Origin: Pedobacter africanus
GTDB taxonomy: Bacteria; Bacteroidota; Bacteroidia; Sphingobacteriales; Sphingobacteriaceae
Assembly (NCBI RefSeq): GCF_900176535.1
Contig: NZ_FWXT01000001.1
Location: 310,001 to 374,000, forward strand
Direction of reading: 5' to 3'
DNA length: 64,000 nucleotides
The position numbers and the translations under genes are program-made. Positions 50,937-60,200 of this stretch are shown piece by piece; position 1 is the first letter of the stretch; each line of letters opens with the position of its first letter. The notes under the pieces are model-generated. The model saw only the letters and a program-made list of their open reading frames with translations. It made no database searches and had not been told where the DNA came from.

Positions 50937-52112
50937 TCACCTCAACCTTTTTACCAAAAGTCTTTTACCATTGATTTCGAATTTAAATGTGGCATTTTTT
51001 TGCAATGTACTTAAAACATCAGTAATACGGTTGTAACGAATAACTGTACCAGATAGCAATTCATGTTTTAAGCTTTCTTCTTCATACTGAACATTAAGAT
51101 CATACCATCTTGATATTTTGTTCATGATACTTTCCATCTCTTCATTCTTAAACTTAAAATAACCGCTCCTCCAGGATACCGCATCTTCGATATCGACCAC
51201 CTTAACAGCCACACCACCTCTGCGCGATATTGTAGCCTGTTCCCCCGGCCTTAAAATCCGGCTATTTACCTCTACCAACCCTTCCAATAGGGTAATCTGC
51301 GCTGGTTCGGCAGGATAACTGCTGACATTAAAGCATGTCCCCAGCACAGCTATGCTATGCCTTTTACCCAGCACATAAAAAGGCCGCTTTCTTTTTTTTC
51401 CCTGCCATTGCCTGGCTGATTTGGCCACTTCGAAATAAGCCTCTCCAACAAGCCCTACCGTTCTTGCAAAATTGTCATTAAATGATGCAGCAATTTTTAA
51501 TCTGCTATCTGCATTCAGCCATATCTTACTTCCATCAGCAAGCTGAACATGATATTGCATGGCAGGGGGCACACTGACAATCAGCTCATCGCTCTGTATG
51601 CTGAGGTCTTCACTTTCCCGGAGCCTGGCTTCAGTGCCCTGCACAAATGAGCCATCGTCGTAGCTTAATTTATCGCCTTTTATTACAATTCCAGACTTTG
51701 CTGCATTCAGCTGCAACACCTTGCCATTAGAAAAAGTGAGTGTTACGCCCTTCCTTACCTGGAGGCTGTCTTTAACCCCTGCAACCAGCGCACTGCTGTT
51801 TTCTACCGCCGGATTTGGATTGTATTTGTAAAACCAGAAGCTTAGCCCAAAAAATACCAACAGTATAGCTGCTGCAATACCTATCCTACCCAAACGGTAT
51901 ACCCGGGCCGGTTTCTGTATATCAGGGATAGCCTGACGAAGTACAATTTTTAAACTATTTTCTTTTCTTAACCACAGATCCTGAGGGAATTCAGCAGCAA
52001 TCTGCTGATCCGCATATTGGTTGTACCAGCTTTCCAATAACCCGCGCTCCGAGGCAGTGGCCCTGCCCTGTTCATACCGTTCTATTGCTGCTATAACTTC
52101 CTCTTGTGTCAT
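50937..52112 (-). CDS. FecR-family anti-sigma factor (orphan pair)
   Basis: A 391-residue FecR protein: cytoplasmic region (about 1-74), membrane helix (about 76-95), FecR domain (MQYHVQLADGSKIWLNADSRLKI, GEAYFEVAKS, IAVLGTCFNVSSYPAE) and C-terminal DUF4974 (MESIMNKISRWYDLNVQYEE). A basic insert, RQWQGKKRKRPFYVLGKR, lies in the middle of the FecR domain and is absent from the other three copies. No SusC gene follows; the next gene is convergent. The transporter it listens to must be elsewhere. Confidence 0.9.
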   Translation of the reverse strand: MTQEEVIAAIERYEQGRATASERGLLESWYNQYADQQIAAEFPQDLWLRKENSLKIVLRQAIPDIQKPARVYRLGRIGIAAAILLVFFGLSFWFYKYNPNPAVENSSALVAGVKDSLQVRKGVTLTFSNGKVLQLNAAKSGIVIKGDKLSYDDGSFVQGTEARLRESEDLSIQSDELIVSVPPAMQYHVQLADGSKIWLNADSRLKIAASFNDNFARTVGLVGEAYFEVAKSARQWQGKKRKRPFYVLGKRHSIAVLGTCFNVSSYPAEPAQITLLEGLVEVNSRILRPGEQATISRRGGVAVKVVDIEDAVSWRSGYFKFKNEEMESIMNKISRWYDLNVQYEEESLKHELLSGTVIRYNRITDVLSTLQKNATFKFEINGKRLLVKRLR

Positions 52113-52181
52113 GTGTTTTGCATTCGCCTAAATTACAAGACAACTGTGAAGCCGGGATAGACTACATGAATTTATTTTTTT

Positions 52182-52769
52182 TTAATCCATCATGGCAATG
52201 ATAGTCAGCAACACCGCATGGGACACCCCTAATTTGTTCCTTAGAATTTTGAGGGCTCTTTGTACCTGTGTACGTACGGTATGCTCGGATATGTTCAGCA
52301 TTTCAGCAATTTCCTTGTGCGACATGTACTGGTTACGGCTCAATTCAAATATCTGCCGCATCTTTTCCGGCATTTTCTCTACTTCAGACTTCACAATGGC
52401 TGCAAGTTGCTTATACCGCAGTGCTTCATCTGCTTCATAACTTCCTTTTTGCATAAACAACCTGATGTCTTCCAGCCGGTTTGTTTTTACCTTTTCATGT
52501 TTGATCCGGTTAAATACACGGTTTCGTGTGGCGGTATACAAGTAAGCAGCCAGGGAGCTGCTGAAATGAAGTTCGCTCTTATGCTGCCAAAGCCAGCCGA
52601 ACATATCCTGCAATACGTCCTGCGCCTGATCGTCATCGCTCAGCATGCGCCTCACATGGAGAAAAAGTGGGGGCCAGTACCTGTTATAAATATTGGTAAA
52701 AGCCTGCAGGTCGCCTTCTTTAAGCAAGGCGGTGAGTTCGGTGTCAGAAAGTACAGCACTGTTGACCAT
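52182..52769 (-). CDS. ECF RNA polymerase sigma factor (orphan pair)
   Basis: A 195-residue ECF sigma from the ATG at 52769: region 2 (EGDLQAFTNIYNRYWPPLFLHVRRML, DQAQDVLQDMFGWLWQHK) and region 4 (MPEKMRQIFELSRNQYMSHKEIAEMLNISEHTVRTQVQRALKILRNKLG). The open frame extends upstream to 52847, but only the shorter form matches the family (it begins VNSAVLSDTELTALLKEGD). It is cotranscribed with FecR; their target operon is not adjacent. Confidence 0.92.
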   Translation of the reverse strand: MVNSAVLSDTELTALLKEGDLQAFTNIYNRYWPPLFLHVRRMLSDDDQAQDVLQDMFGWLWQHKSELHFSSSLAAYLYTATRNRVFNRIKHEKVKTNRLEDIRLFMQKGSYEADEALRYKQLAAIVKSEVEKMPEKMRQIFELSRNQYMSHKEIAEMLNISEHTVRTQVQRALKILRNKLGVSHAVLLTIIAMMD

Positions 52770-52877
52770 TATCTGTAAAGCATAGGTAAATACCGGGTAC
52801 GAAAGTGCAAGTATAATATTTTTTCCTGTACTCTGACACGCCTTCACCGGCAGCGAAAAAAAAATTGACCGCTAATA

Positions 52878-52924
52878 CACCTAATCAGGAACAAACATTC
52901 TTATTGGCACCCTGCACCTAATCA
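52878..52924. repeat. Direct repeat CACCTAATCA flanking a -33 region
   Basis: CACCTAATCA occurs exactly at 52878-52887 and 52915-52924, 37 bases apart. The TTG at 52904-52906, a likely -33 element, lies between the copies. This may be a regulator site for the lipoprotein gene that follows or for the divergent sigma gene. Confidence 0.4.
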
Positions 52925-52926
52925 TC

Positions 52927-52934
52927 TATATTTG
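52927..52934 (+). promoter_or_regulatory. -7 promoter element of the small lipoprotein gene
   Basis: TATATTTG is an exact TAnnTTTG match with TTG (52904-52906) 20 bases upstream, the best complete promoter in the window. The ATG at 52951 follows by 16 bases. Confidence 0.65.
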
Positions 52935-52950
52935 AACGATACTTAACAAA

Positions 52951-53364
52951 ATGATAAAACCGCTTTGCTTAGTTATAGTTGCTGTATTATGTGCTTGCCG
53001 GAATGGAGCTCCTGATCATAAAACGCTGTACCGTGCTATCCATACAACAGATACCGCTATGCTCAATATCCATCTGACTGAAAAAGAATTTTATGGTCAG
53101 CTTGAGATCAACTATAAAGGACTTTATACAGATTCCGGGAATGTAACAGGAATTATAAAAGGTGATACACTGAGAGGCACCTATCGTTATCGCCATTATG
53201 GAATAGAAACCTGGCATACCATTCCAATAGCCTTACTAAAGAAAGGGCACAGGTTGATTATGGGTGAAGGTGAGACAGAAATTTATATGAACATGCGCTA
53301 TTTCAGGAAAAATGCGCCTATCAATTATCAGAACCCGAAATTTGTATTTGAGCTCTCTCAGTAA
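52951..53364 (+). CDS. Small lipoprotein of unknown function
   Basis: A 137-residue lipoprotein with lipobox LCAC (Cys16). The mature part is beta-rich with repeated turn-like motifs (HLTEKEFYGQLEINYKGLYTDSGNVTGIIKGDTLRGTYRYRHYG), resembling small lipocalin-like or META-like envelope proteins. I do not recognise a named family. It is a single gene with a good promoter, between the orphan sigma gene and a repeat-rich gap. Confidence 0.75.
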   Translation: MIKPLCLVIVAVLCACRNGAPDHKTLYRAIHTTDTAMLNIHLTEKEFYGQLEINYKGLYTDSGNVTGIIKGDTLRGTYRYRHYGIETWHTIPIALLKKGHRLIMGEGETEIYMNMRYFRKNAPINYQNPKFVFELSQ

Positions 53365-53386
53365 CCCTATTCAGTCTTTTCATTAT

Positions 53387-53431
53387 TATTCAGTATCGGA
53401 CATATTGTAAACTTATTCCAGTATAGGACAT
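53387..53431. repeat. Direct repeat downstream of the small lipoprotein gene
   Basis: TATTCAGTATCGGACAT (53387-53403) and TATTCCAGTATAGGACAT (53414-53431) are near-identical with one insertion and one change; a partial third copy, TATTCAGT, lies at 53369-53376. The offset is about 27 bases. No gene is present here. Confidence 0.45.
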
Positions 53432-53445
53432 CCCTATGTTATAGA

Positions 53446-53554
53446 TTAGTTGCGTCGTAGTTGACAGGGGGTTGACAGGGCGTTGATTCGGTAAATGACG
53501 ACCAAAGTGCGACTGAAGTCAGTACCTTTTCCTCTGCAACAACGGCGCAACTAA
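53446..53554. repeat. 109-base inverted-repeat element with 11-bp tandem repeat inside
   Basis: The ends, 53446-53466 and 53534-53554, are inverted repeats identical at about 17 of 21 positions (left arm begins TTAGTTGCGTCGTAGTTG). Just inside the left arm is a tandem repeat of GTTGACAGGGG (53460-53470), GTTGACAGGGC (53471-53481) and a decayed third copy (53482-53492). This looks like a small non-coding mobile or palindromic repeat. It lies between convergent genes. Confidence 0.5.
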
Positions 53555-53569
53555 AGTACAGCAAAGGAG

Positions 53570-54106
53570 TTAAGTATTTTCGACACTATAACGTATAGAC
53601 ACCAACCCGGTGTCATATGTTTTACTTTCCAGAAGGCTGAGTTTGCGCCTTCCACCCTGCTTCCCGAACAGGGTTTTGCCGCTGCCCAGCAAAATCGGGT
53701 GCACAGACAGCCACAATTCGTCAACCAGCCCCTCCTTCATCAAGGCGCTAAATAACGAAGCACCGCCAAACAGCCAGATGTCTTTCCCTGGCAGATTTTT
53801 TAACCTTCTCGCTTCCGAAATACTGTCTCCCGATACCAGTGTCGCCCCTTCCTTTACAGCTTTCAACGTTGTAGAGAATACATACTCCGTAAATGCAGGC
53901 ATCCCTGGTACTACCTCTCCATCAACACTTTCACTATACTGCTGCATCATTTCGTAACTCTTACGGCCAATAAAAATGGCATCGATGCGCTTAAAAAATT
54001 CGTTTAATCCATAGTCCTGATCAGTAAAGCACCAGTCATATTCGCCATTGGGCCCTTCAATGTACCCATCCAATGTGATGGCCAATCCTAATATTAATTT
54101 TCGCAT
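53570..54106 (-). CDS. RibD C-terminal/dihydrofolate reductase-family protein
   Basis: A 178-residue reductase-fold protein: MRKLILGLAITLDGYIEG at the start, then IFIGRKSYEMMQQY, LPGKDIWLFGGASLFSALMKEGLVDELWLSVHPILLGSGKTLF, the typical RibD_C pattern with the NADPH-binding Gly-Gly. Relatives reduce pteridine-like or flavin-precursor substrates; the substrate here is unknown. It follows an AraC regulator on the same strand by 64 bases. Confidence 0.88.
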   Translation of the reverse strand: MRKLILGLAITLDGYIEGPNGEYDWCFTDQDYGLNEFFKRIDAIFIGRKSYEMMQQYSESVDGEVVPGMPAFTEYVFSTTLKAVKEGATLVSGDSISEARRLKNLPGKDIWLFGGASLFSALMKEGLVDELWLSVHPILLGSGKTLFGKQGGRRKLSLLESKTYDTGLVSIRYSVENT

Positions 54107-54170
54107 GTTGTTTATATTTATATTGCAAAAATGCGCAGGTTCAATTGCAGTTAATTGTACAAAACGGACA

Positions 54171-54953
54171 TCAAAATAAAATATCCTGGTTCAACGCTAC
54201 TTGTCGCGGTGTATAACCTGTGTAGTCCTTGTAATCGCGAATAAAATGGGCCTGATCGTAATAACCACTTTTGCAGGCTATTTCGGTAAGTGAAAGTACA
54301 GGATGCCTTTTCAGGTGATCGAGTGAACGTATGAACCTGTAGACGCGAAGGTATTCCTTTGGTGACAAGCCCACCTGTTCCTGAAACTTCCTGGAAAGCT
54401 GACGCTGGCTAAGGCCAGTATCAAATGCGAGCTGCCTTGCAGGGACCAATCCGCCAGAAGATTGTGCTGCGCTCAGGCATTGGGTCATATGCAAATCATC
54501 CTTAGCATAAGCCAGTTGCCCAAACAAGTACTGCTGGATAAGGCCTACGCGATCCTCATTACATCCGGCACATGCCATCTTTTCTTCCAGCGCTGTGGCC
54601 ATATCATGCCATACATCAGCAAGGGCGGTTGTAGTGTTTGACAATTCATGCATCGGGATTTGAATAAACCTATATGCCATACCCGGATGGAAACAAACGG
54701 CAACAACCCCTGCACCCTTACGCATCTGTACATCCATAAACTGGTTCATCCGGAAAGTAACTATACTGCGTTGATGTAATTCGCCACCAATGTGGGCAAC
54801 AGGCGTATTGGTATAATTTAAAAACAGTTCCGCACAAGTATCGGGAAGTACACGAATATGGCTTGTCTCGGTATCATCGTCACAATCCATGGTACATATC
54901 AGTTTTACATAAGCCTGCAGAACCGGGATGATATCGTAGGTTTGTATACGCAT
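54171..54953 (-). CDS. AraC-family regulator with DUF6597-type N-terminus
   Basis: A 260-residue regulator. Residues about 1-115 match the DUF6597 sensor type (LQAYVKLICTMDCDDD, RVLPDTCAELFLNYTN, VCFHPGMAYRFIQIPMHELSN). The C-terminal pair of helix-turn-helix motifs is clear (LAFDTGLSQRQLSRKFQEQVGLSPKEYLRVYRFIRSLDHL, TEIACKSGYYDQAHFIRDYKDYTGYTPRQVAL). Likely controls the RibD-type reductase gene downstream. Divergent to the locus 3 sigma gene. Confidence 0.88.
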   Translation of the reverse strand: MRIQTYDIIPVLQAYVKLICTMDCDDDTETSHIRVLPDTCAELFLNYTNTPVAHIGGELHQRSIVTFRMNQFMDVQMRKGAGVVAVCFHPGMAYRFIQIPMHELSNTTTALADVWHDMATALEEKMACAGCNEDRVGLIQQYLFGQLAYAKDDLHMTQCLSAAQSSGGLVPARQLAFDTGLSQRQLSRKFQEQVGLSPKEYLRVYRFIRSLDHLKRHPVLSLTEIACKSGYYDQAHFIRDYKDYTGYTPRQVALNQDILF

Positions 54954-55133
54954 ACTGTATCGCTATAATTTATCTTTTCATCAAATATAAGGGTAATATT
55001 TTGGTTAGATTGCTGGCATACACGCATATTGGAGATTATATATGCCGGACAGGGGCTATCGATTCTGTCACCCTGCAAGAACTCGAAAAAAATTTCTACC
55101 TTGCCTTTTAGTAAACTTATATTTTTAGAACGA

Positions 55134-55733
55134 ATGGTCAACGTTAATCAAACTGATGAGCAGGCTTTATTGCTGCAACTGAAGAACGGAGACGAGCGTG
55201 CATTTGAAATGCTTTACAACACTTATAAATTTCGGATAGCTGGAAACTTATTTAAACTCCTTAAATCTGAGGACCAGGTCAAAGAAATTCTGCAAGAGCT
55301 TTTTTTTAAAATATGGGAAGCGCGAACTCAGATTGATCCTGAAAAATCTTTTAAATCTTATCTTTTTCGGATCGCTGAGAACATGGTGCATGATTATTTT
55401 AGGAAAGTAGCAAAAGACAAACGTTTATTGGCCAAAATCGTAGCATCCAGTTCAGAAATGTACCTGCACATTGAAGAAGACATGCTGAATAAAGAGGAGG
55501 CTCAAAAGCTACAGCATGCCATAGACTTGATGCCTCCACAGCGTAAAATGGTATTCACACTCTGCAAATTAGAAGGTAAATCTTACAAGGAAGTAGAGGA
55601 GATTATGGGAATCAATGCAAAAACTATAAGTAGCCATATGCTGCAAGCCAATAGATTTCTCAGGGCATATTTTAAAGATTCAGCTACATTTACTATTTCA
55701 CTGGTTTTAAGCGCTTTATTTAAAAATTTTTGA
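55134..55733 (+). CDS. ECF RNA polymerase sigma factor (locus 3)
   Basis: A 199-residue ECF sigma: region 2 (NGDERAFEMLYNTYKFRIAGNLFKLL, VKEILQELFFKIWEAR) and region 4 (MPPQRKMVFTLCKLEGKSYKEVEEIMGINAKTISSHMLQANRFLR). It is closely similar in layout to the locus 1 sigma. I chose the ATG at 55134 (MVNVNQTDEQ); the frame is open to 55029 but that part does not match the family. It heads the sigma-FecR-SusC-SusD series of locus 3. Confidence 0.92.
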   Translation: MVNVNQTDEQALLLQLKNGDERAFEMLYNTYKFRIAGNLFKLLKSEDQVKEILQELFFKIWEARTQIDPEKSFKSYLFRIAENMVHDYFRKVAKDKRLLAKIVASSSEMYLHIEEDMLNKEEAQKLQHAIDLMPPQRKMVFTLCKLEGKSYKEVEEIMGINAKTISSHMLQANRFLRAYFKDSATFTISLVLSALFKNF

Positions 55734-55789
55734 TACTGATCATTATTTTTTGGAAATTAATTGTTATTTTTTTGTTAACCGACTAAGGA

Positions 55790-55797
55790 TATTTTTG
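55790..55797 (+). promoter_or_regulatory. -7 promoter element before the locus 3 FecR gene
   Basis: TATTTTTG matches TAnnTTTG exactly, with TTTG at 55771-55774 15 bases upstream. It suggests FecR can be transcribed apart from the sigma gene. Confidence 0.45.
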
Positions 55798-55829
55798 TTC
55801 AGCTCCGTATTAGCTGTAAAAATTGAACC

Positions 55830-57032
55830 TTGAGACCATCTGACCAACTCCATATCCTCTTCAAAAAATACCTGGACAACACCTCTAGCCTGGAAGAAAC
55901 ACAGTCTCTGATGAATTACTTTCAACTTGATGAAGATCAGGAAGCGTTGAAAGCCATCATCATAGATGTTTTAGAAATGGAGGACGAAAGTTACGCAACT
56001 AACGCTGCCATTGCAGAAGTACTGGCAAAAGTTGACCGCGATTTATTTTTTCAGATTAAAGGCTCCATTGAGGTTATACCCGTCAGAAAAAATAAAACCC
56101 TTAAACTATGGCTACAAATTGCTGGTGCTGCTGCTGTTTTGGTTGTTGCATTCACAGGCATTTATTTTTTCAATAGCCAATCGAAAAAGGTTGAAAAGGT
56201 TGACACTGTTGCCCCAATTGCGGTACATGATGTTAAGCCCGGTGATTTTGGTGCCACACTTACCCTGGCAAATGGCAGGAAGATCAGCTTGGCTAATGCT
56301 TCGAAAGGCGTAATTGGCAGAGAAGCGGGATTGACGATCACCAAATCCGGTGATGGCAGACTGGTGTATGAAGTTGATGAAAATATTGCTGATCCAAATA
56401 CCTTGAATACCTTGTCTACCGCCCGAGGGGAGACTTACCAGGTACGTTTGCCTGATGGTTCACTGGTCTATCTAAATGCCGCTTCAAGCCTTACCTATAC
56501 CGCTGCGCTGATGCAGGATGGAAAACGTGTGGTGAAGCTGATCGGTGAAGGATATTTTGAAATAGCGAAAGATAAGCAGCACCCATTCATTGTAAAGACA
56601 AACAGACAGCAAATAGAAGTTTTGGGCACACATTTTAACATCAACAGTTATGCCGATGACGCAGTAGAAAAAACTACGTTGCTGGAAGGAAGCGTTAAAT
56701 TATCTGCATCGGGCAATTCCAAAGTATTAAAACCAGGCCAGCAAGCCAAGCTGTATGATGGTAAAATACAGATCAATGAAACAGATACCGACCTCGCCGT
56801 TGCCTGGAAAAATAATGAATTTGTAGTTGAAAGTGAAAACATCGAAACCATCATGAAAATGATCGGGCGCTGGTATAATGTGGAGGTTATTTACATTGGC
56901 GAAAAAACAAACCAGCGGTTCAGTGGTAAAGTGTCAAGGTTTGATAAATTATCAAAAGTCCTTGAGATCGTAGAATCAACCGGAGAAGCCCGTTTTGAAG
57001 TAAAGGGAAGAACCATATATGTATCAAAATAA
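55830..57032 (+). CDS. FecR-family anti-sigma factor (locus 3)
   Basis: A 400-residue FecR protein with cytoplasmic region (about 1-90), membrane helix (about 93-114), FecR domain (GETYQVRLPDGSLVYLNAASSLTY, GEGYFEIAKDKQHPFIVKTNRQQIEVLGTHFNINSY) and DUF4974 (IETIMKMIGRWYNVEVIYIGE). It resembles the locus 1 FecR more than that of locus 2. No ATG is near the expected start; TTG at 55830 (reading L/M-RPSDQLHILFKKYL) fits the family and follows the promoter element. Confidence 0.9.
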   Translation: MRPSDQLHILFKKYLDNTSSLEETQSLMNYFQLDEDQEALKAIIIDVLEMEDESYATNAAIAEVLAKVDRDLFFQIKGSIEVIPVRKNKTLKLWLQIAGAAAVLVVAFTGIYFFNSQSKKVEKVDTVAPIAVHDVKPGDFGATLTLANGRKISLANASKGVIGREAGLTITKSGDGRLVYEVDENIADPNTLNTLSTARGETYQVRLPDGSLVYLNAASSLTYTAALMQDGKRVVKLIGEGYFEIAKDKQHPFIVKTNRQQIEVLGTHFNINSYADDAVEKTTLLEGSVKLSASGNSKVLKPGQQAKLYDGKIQINETDTDLAVAWKNNEFVVESENIETIMKMIGRWYNVEVIYIGEKTNQRFSGKVSRFDKLSKVLEIVESTGEARFEVKGRTIYVSK

Positions 57033-57116
57033 TACCTAAATAATAATTAACAGAATGATAACCTTGAACTACATCAGATGAAAAGAAAACTACAATAGCC
57101 AAAGATGTTTAAACGA

Positions 57117-57148
57117 AACCAGGCCCCGATTAGCCATCAGAACCTGGT
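57117..57148 (-). terminator. Minus-strand terminator in the FecR-SusC gap (locus 3)
   Basis: On the minus strand, ACCAGGTTCTGAT (57148-57136) pairs with ATCGGGGCCTGGT (57130-57118) over 13 bp, loop of 5, followed by TTCGTTT. Three pairs are U-G on the minus strand and would be A-C mismatches on the plus strand. It faces against FecR and SusC, as in loci 1 and 2. The T-run is interrupted, so it is the weakest of the three. Confidence 0.6.
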
Positions 57149-57238
57149 AAAAGTTTGGAACATTTCAATTAAAAATCAAAGTGATAACCGCAGTTCTCTC
57201 TACGGTCCAACGCAAAAGAGACTGCTTAACCAAACCGA
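57117..57238 (-). ncRNA. Candidate cis-antisense RNA opposite the susC leader (locus 3)
   Basis: Predicted transcript of about 120 nt on the minus strand. The -7 element is TACATTAG (57242-57249), one change from TAnnTTTG and overlapping the susC ATG. The 5' block CGGTTTGGTTAAGCAGTCT (57237-57219) matches the locus 1 block apart from a two-base gap and one change. It ends at the minus-strand terminator. Ends are predicted. Confidence 0.4.
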
Positions 57239-57244
57239 CTACTA

Positions 57245-60200
57245 ATGTATCAAAAATCAAGGAAATTTGGTATGCCTAAGCGGCTGTACCTAAAATTATT
57301 GTTGACTATGCGCTTAACCATCGTAATAATAATAGCATGCTTTATGCAGGTAAGTGCGTCGAGCCTTGCCCAAAAAGTGACTTTAACCAAATCAAGTGCT
57401 TCACTCCGATCTGTCTTTAAGGAACTGAACCAGCAGACAGGTTACAACTTTTTTTATACGGACAATTTGTTGGAAAATTCATCTCCGGTAACCATCAACG
57501 TTAAAAATGCTGAGTTACCAGCTGTCCTTACCCAGATTTTTGCCGGGCAAAACCTGGATTTTATTATCCGCAACAAAACTGTCGTTGTCAAAGCAGGCAC
57601 ACAGGTCAGTCAGGAAGTTATTTCCGGTTTTGTAGGTGACGCCAAAGACCGAAAACCTATTCCTGGCGTTACGGTGTCTATCAAGGGAACAAAGTCTGCG
57701 GTACAGACGGATAAAAACGGAAAATTTACCATAAGCATTTCCAAAGGTGCTGAATCTTTGGAATTCAGATTTATAGGTTATAAAACGGTCGATGTACCCA
57801 TCTCACCCAATTCTAACTATTCCATTTACATGGAAGAAGATCAGCTCTCATTGAATGAGACGGTGATTACGGGGATGGTGGACAGGAAGCTCAGCACCTA
57901 TACCGGGGCAGCCAAAACCATGACTGCCGCTGAGTTAAAGGCAGTAAACCCGGTGAATGTGTTTGCTGGTATTGCTGTGCTTGATCCATCTTTCAGGATG
58001 ATTCCCAATAACAAAATAGGAGGGAACATCAATGCACTTCCGGAAGTGACTATGCGTGGGCAGACGTCCTATCCAACTCTGGGGTCAGAATTGATTGGAA
58101 ACCCCAACACACCCTTGTTCATTCTTGACGGATTTCAGGTTTCATTACAAGCGATTGTTGATTTAGATATGAACCAGATTGCCTCAGTAACTTTATTGAA
58201 GGATGCCTCGGCTACTGCGATGTATGGTTCCCGTGGAGGTAATGGGGTGATGGTTGTGACCACTATCCTGCCACCAAGAGGAAAAGTTGAAGTTACTATC
58301 AGCAACAATTTAACTTTATCTTCTCCGGATCTGTCTGTTTACAACATGCTGAATGCAACAGAAAAACTGGATTTTGAGCGGCGTGTAGGATTAGTGAACA
58401 GCTATAGAGGTGATTTTATCAATTCGGAACGATACAAAGCCGTGGTTAGCGGTGTGAACACCGACTGGAAATCTATTCCTGTTCAAACGGGTATAAACAA
58501 CAGAACCAACCTGTCTTTACGCGGGGGAGACGAGTCGCTGACTTTTAACCTAACCTTTAGTGGAAATTTGTTACAGGGGGTAATGAAGGGCCAGGACAGG
58601 AAAAATTATTCCGGAAGCTTTATGCTGAGTTATCGAACAAATAAACTAACATTCCGAAATAATACCATAGCTACACAGGTAAATTCCAACGATTCTCCTT
58701 ATGGCTCATTTAGTCAGTACCTGGATTTGAATCCTTATTGGAAACCTTACGATGAAAACGGTAATGTCAACAAATACCTGGAAAACATCAACATGGGCTT
58801 CGGCGTAGGGAGTTCCATTGTATTGAATCCATTGATGGATATTACCTACAATACCATCGACAATAGAAATAAGAATTTTAATTTGAGGAACAATACCTCT
58901 GTACGTTACGATGCCAATAAATCTTTATGGTTCAATGGTGCCCTGGGCATCACAAAAGTGAATGGCACGGTAGATAATTTCTACTCAGCGCTCGATAGCC
59001 GTTTCAATGGTGTCTCAGATTTAAGTGCGCGTGGTACCTATTCGATCGACAACAGTACAGCGTTTGTAATGGACGGCAAGGGATCGGTAAATTACAACAA
59101 AAATTTTGGAATGCACGGTGTGACAGTATATGCGGAAGTCAGGCTCGCCAGCGCACGCCTTAATTCTTATGCCGTATCTACTCAGGGTTTTCCTTTTGAT
59201 CGGTTAGATAACATCCTGTTTGCTGCGCAATATTTAAACAGCAGGCCTACGGGGACAGAAAGTACCATAAACAATCTTTCTTATACCGGAAGTGCGAACT
59301 ACTCTTATGATAACCGGTATTTTACCGATTTCAACTATACCAGAGACGGATCTTCTGCTTATGGAGAAAATAATAAATTTGGTAACTTCTGGTCTGCAGG
59401 TTTAGGTTGGAATATAAATAATGAGAAATTCCTGAAGGATAGCAAAACAATCAACCTGTTGAGAATTCGTGGCAGCTACGGTTCTACCGGTACTTCTGTA
59501 CAAAATCCATATGCAGCACAATTCAGGTACAACCTGGGCACGTCGACTGGCTATTTTGGCGAAGTGGGTGCTTTCCCTGGTGGACTTGGGAACCCGAATT
59601 TAAGCTGGCAGCAGGTATTGAAATCGAATGTTGGCATTGCTTCAGCCTTTCTGGACAACCGTTTGACTTTCAATGCTGAATTTTACAACGAAGTCACCCA
59701 GAATGCCCTGACTACTGTATCGCTGGCACCTAGTACAGGTTTTCCATCGTATACCGAAAATTTAGGTAAGATTCAGAACAGGGGATTGCAGCTCGACCTG
59801 GGTTATACCATACTATCTCAACCTCGTAAAGGCTTAAAATGGAATGTTTCTGTGAACACAGCCACGAATAAATCTGTGTTAAAAGAAATTTCTGAGAAAT
59901 TGAAAGCCTTCAATGCTGCACTAAATACCAACAACCCCAATCAGACCGCTGAAAATGCCCAGTTTATTGAAGGCAGGTCAACGACAGCTATTTATGCCGT
60001 GAGGTCATTGGGTATTGATCCTGTTACGGGCCAGGAAATTTATCTTAAATTGGATGGTACCCCAACCTTTATGTGGGACGTTAATGATAAGACCTATGTT
60101 GGCGATACCCGCCCAAAGTGGACAGGTGCTGTAATTTCAAATTTTCTATATGAAGGTTTTGCCTTAAACTTTAGCATCAATTATAATTATGGTGCTGATC

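Noticed and set aside
55029..55133. N-terminal extension of the locus 3 sigma frame
   Set aside because: The residues do not fit the family, and the ATG at 55134 gives normal length.
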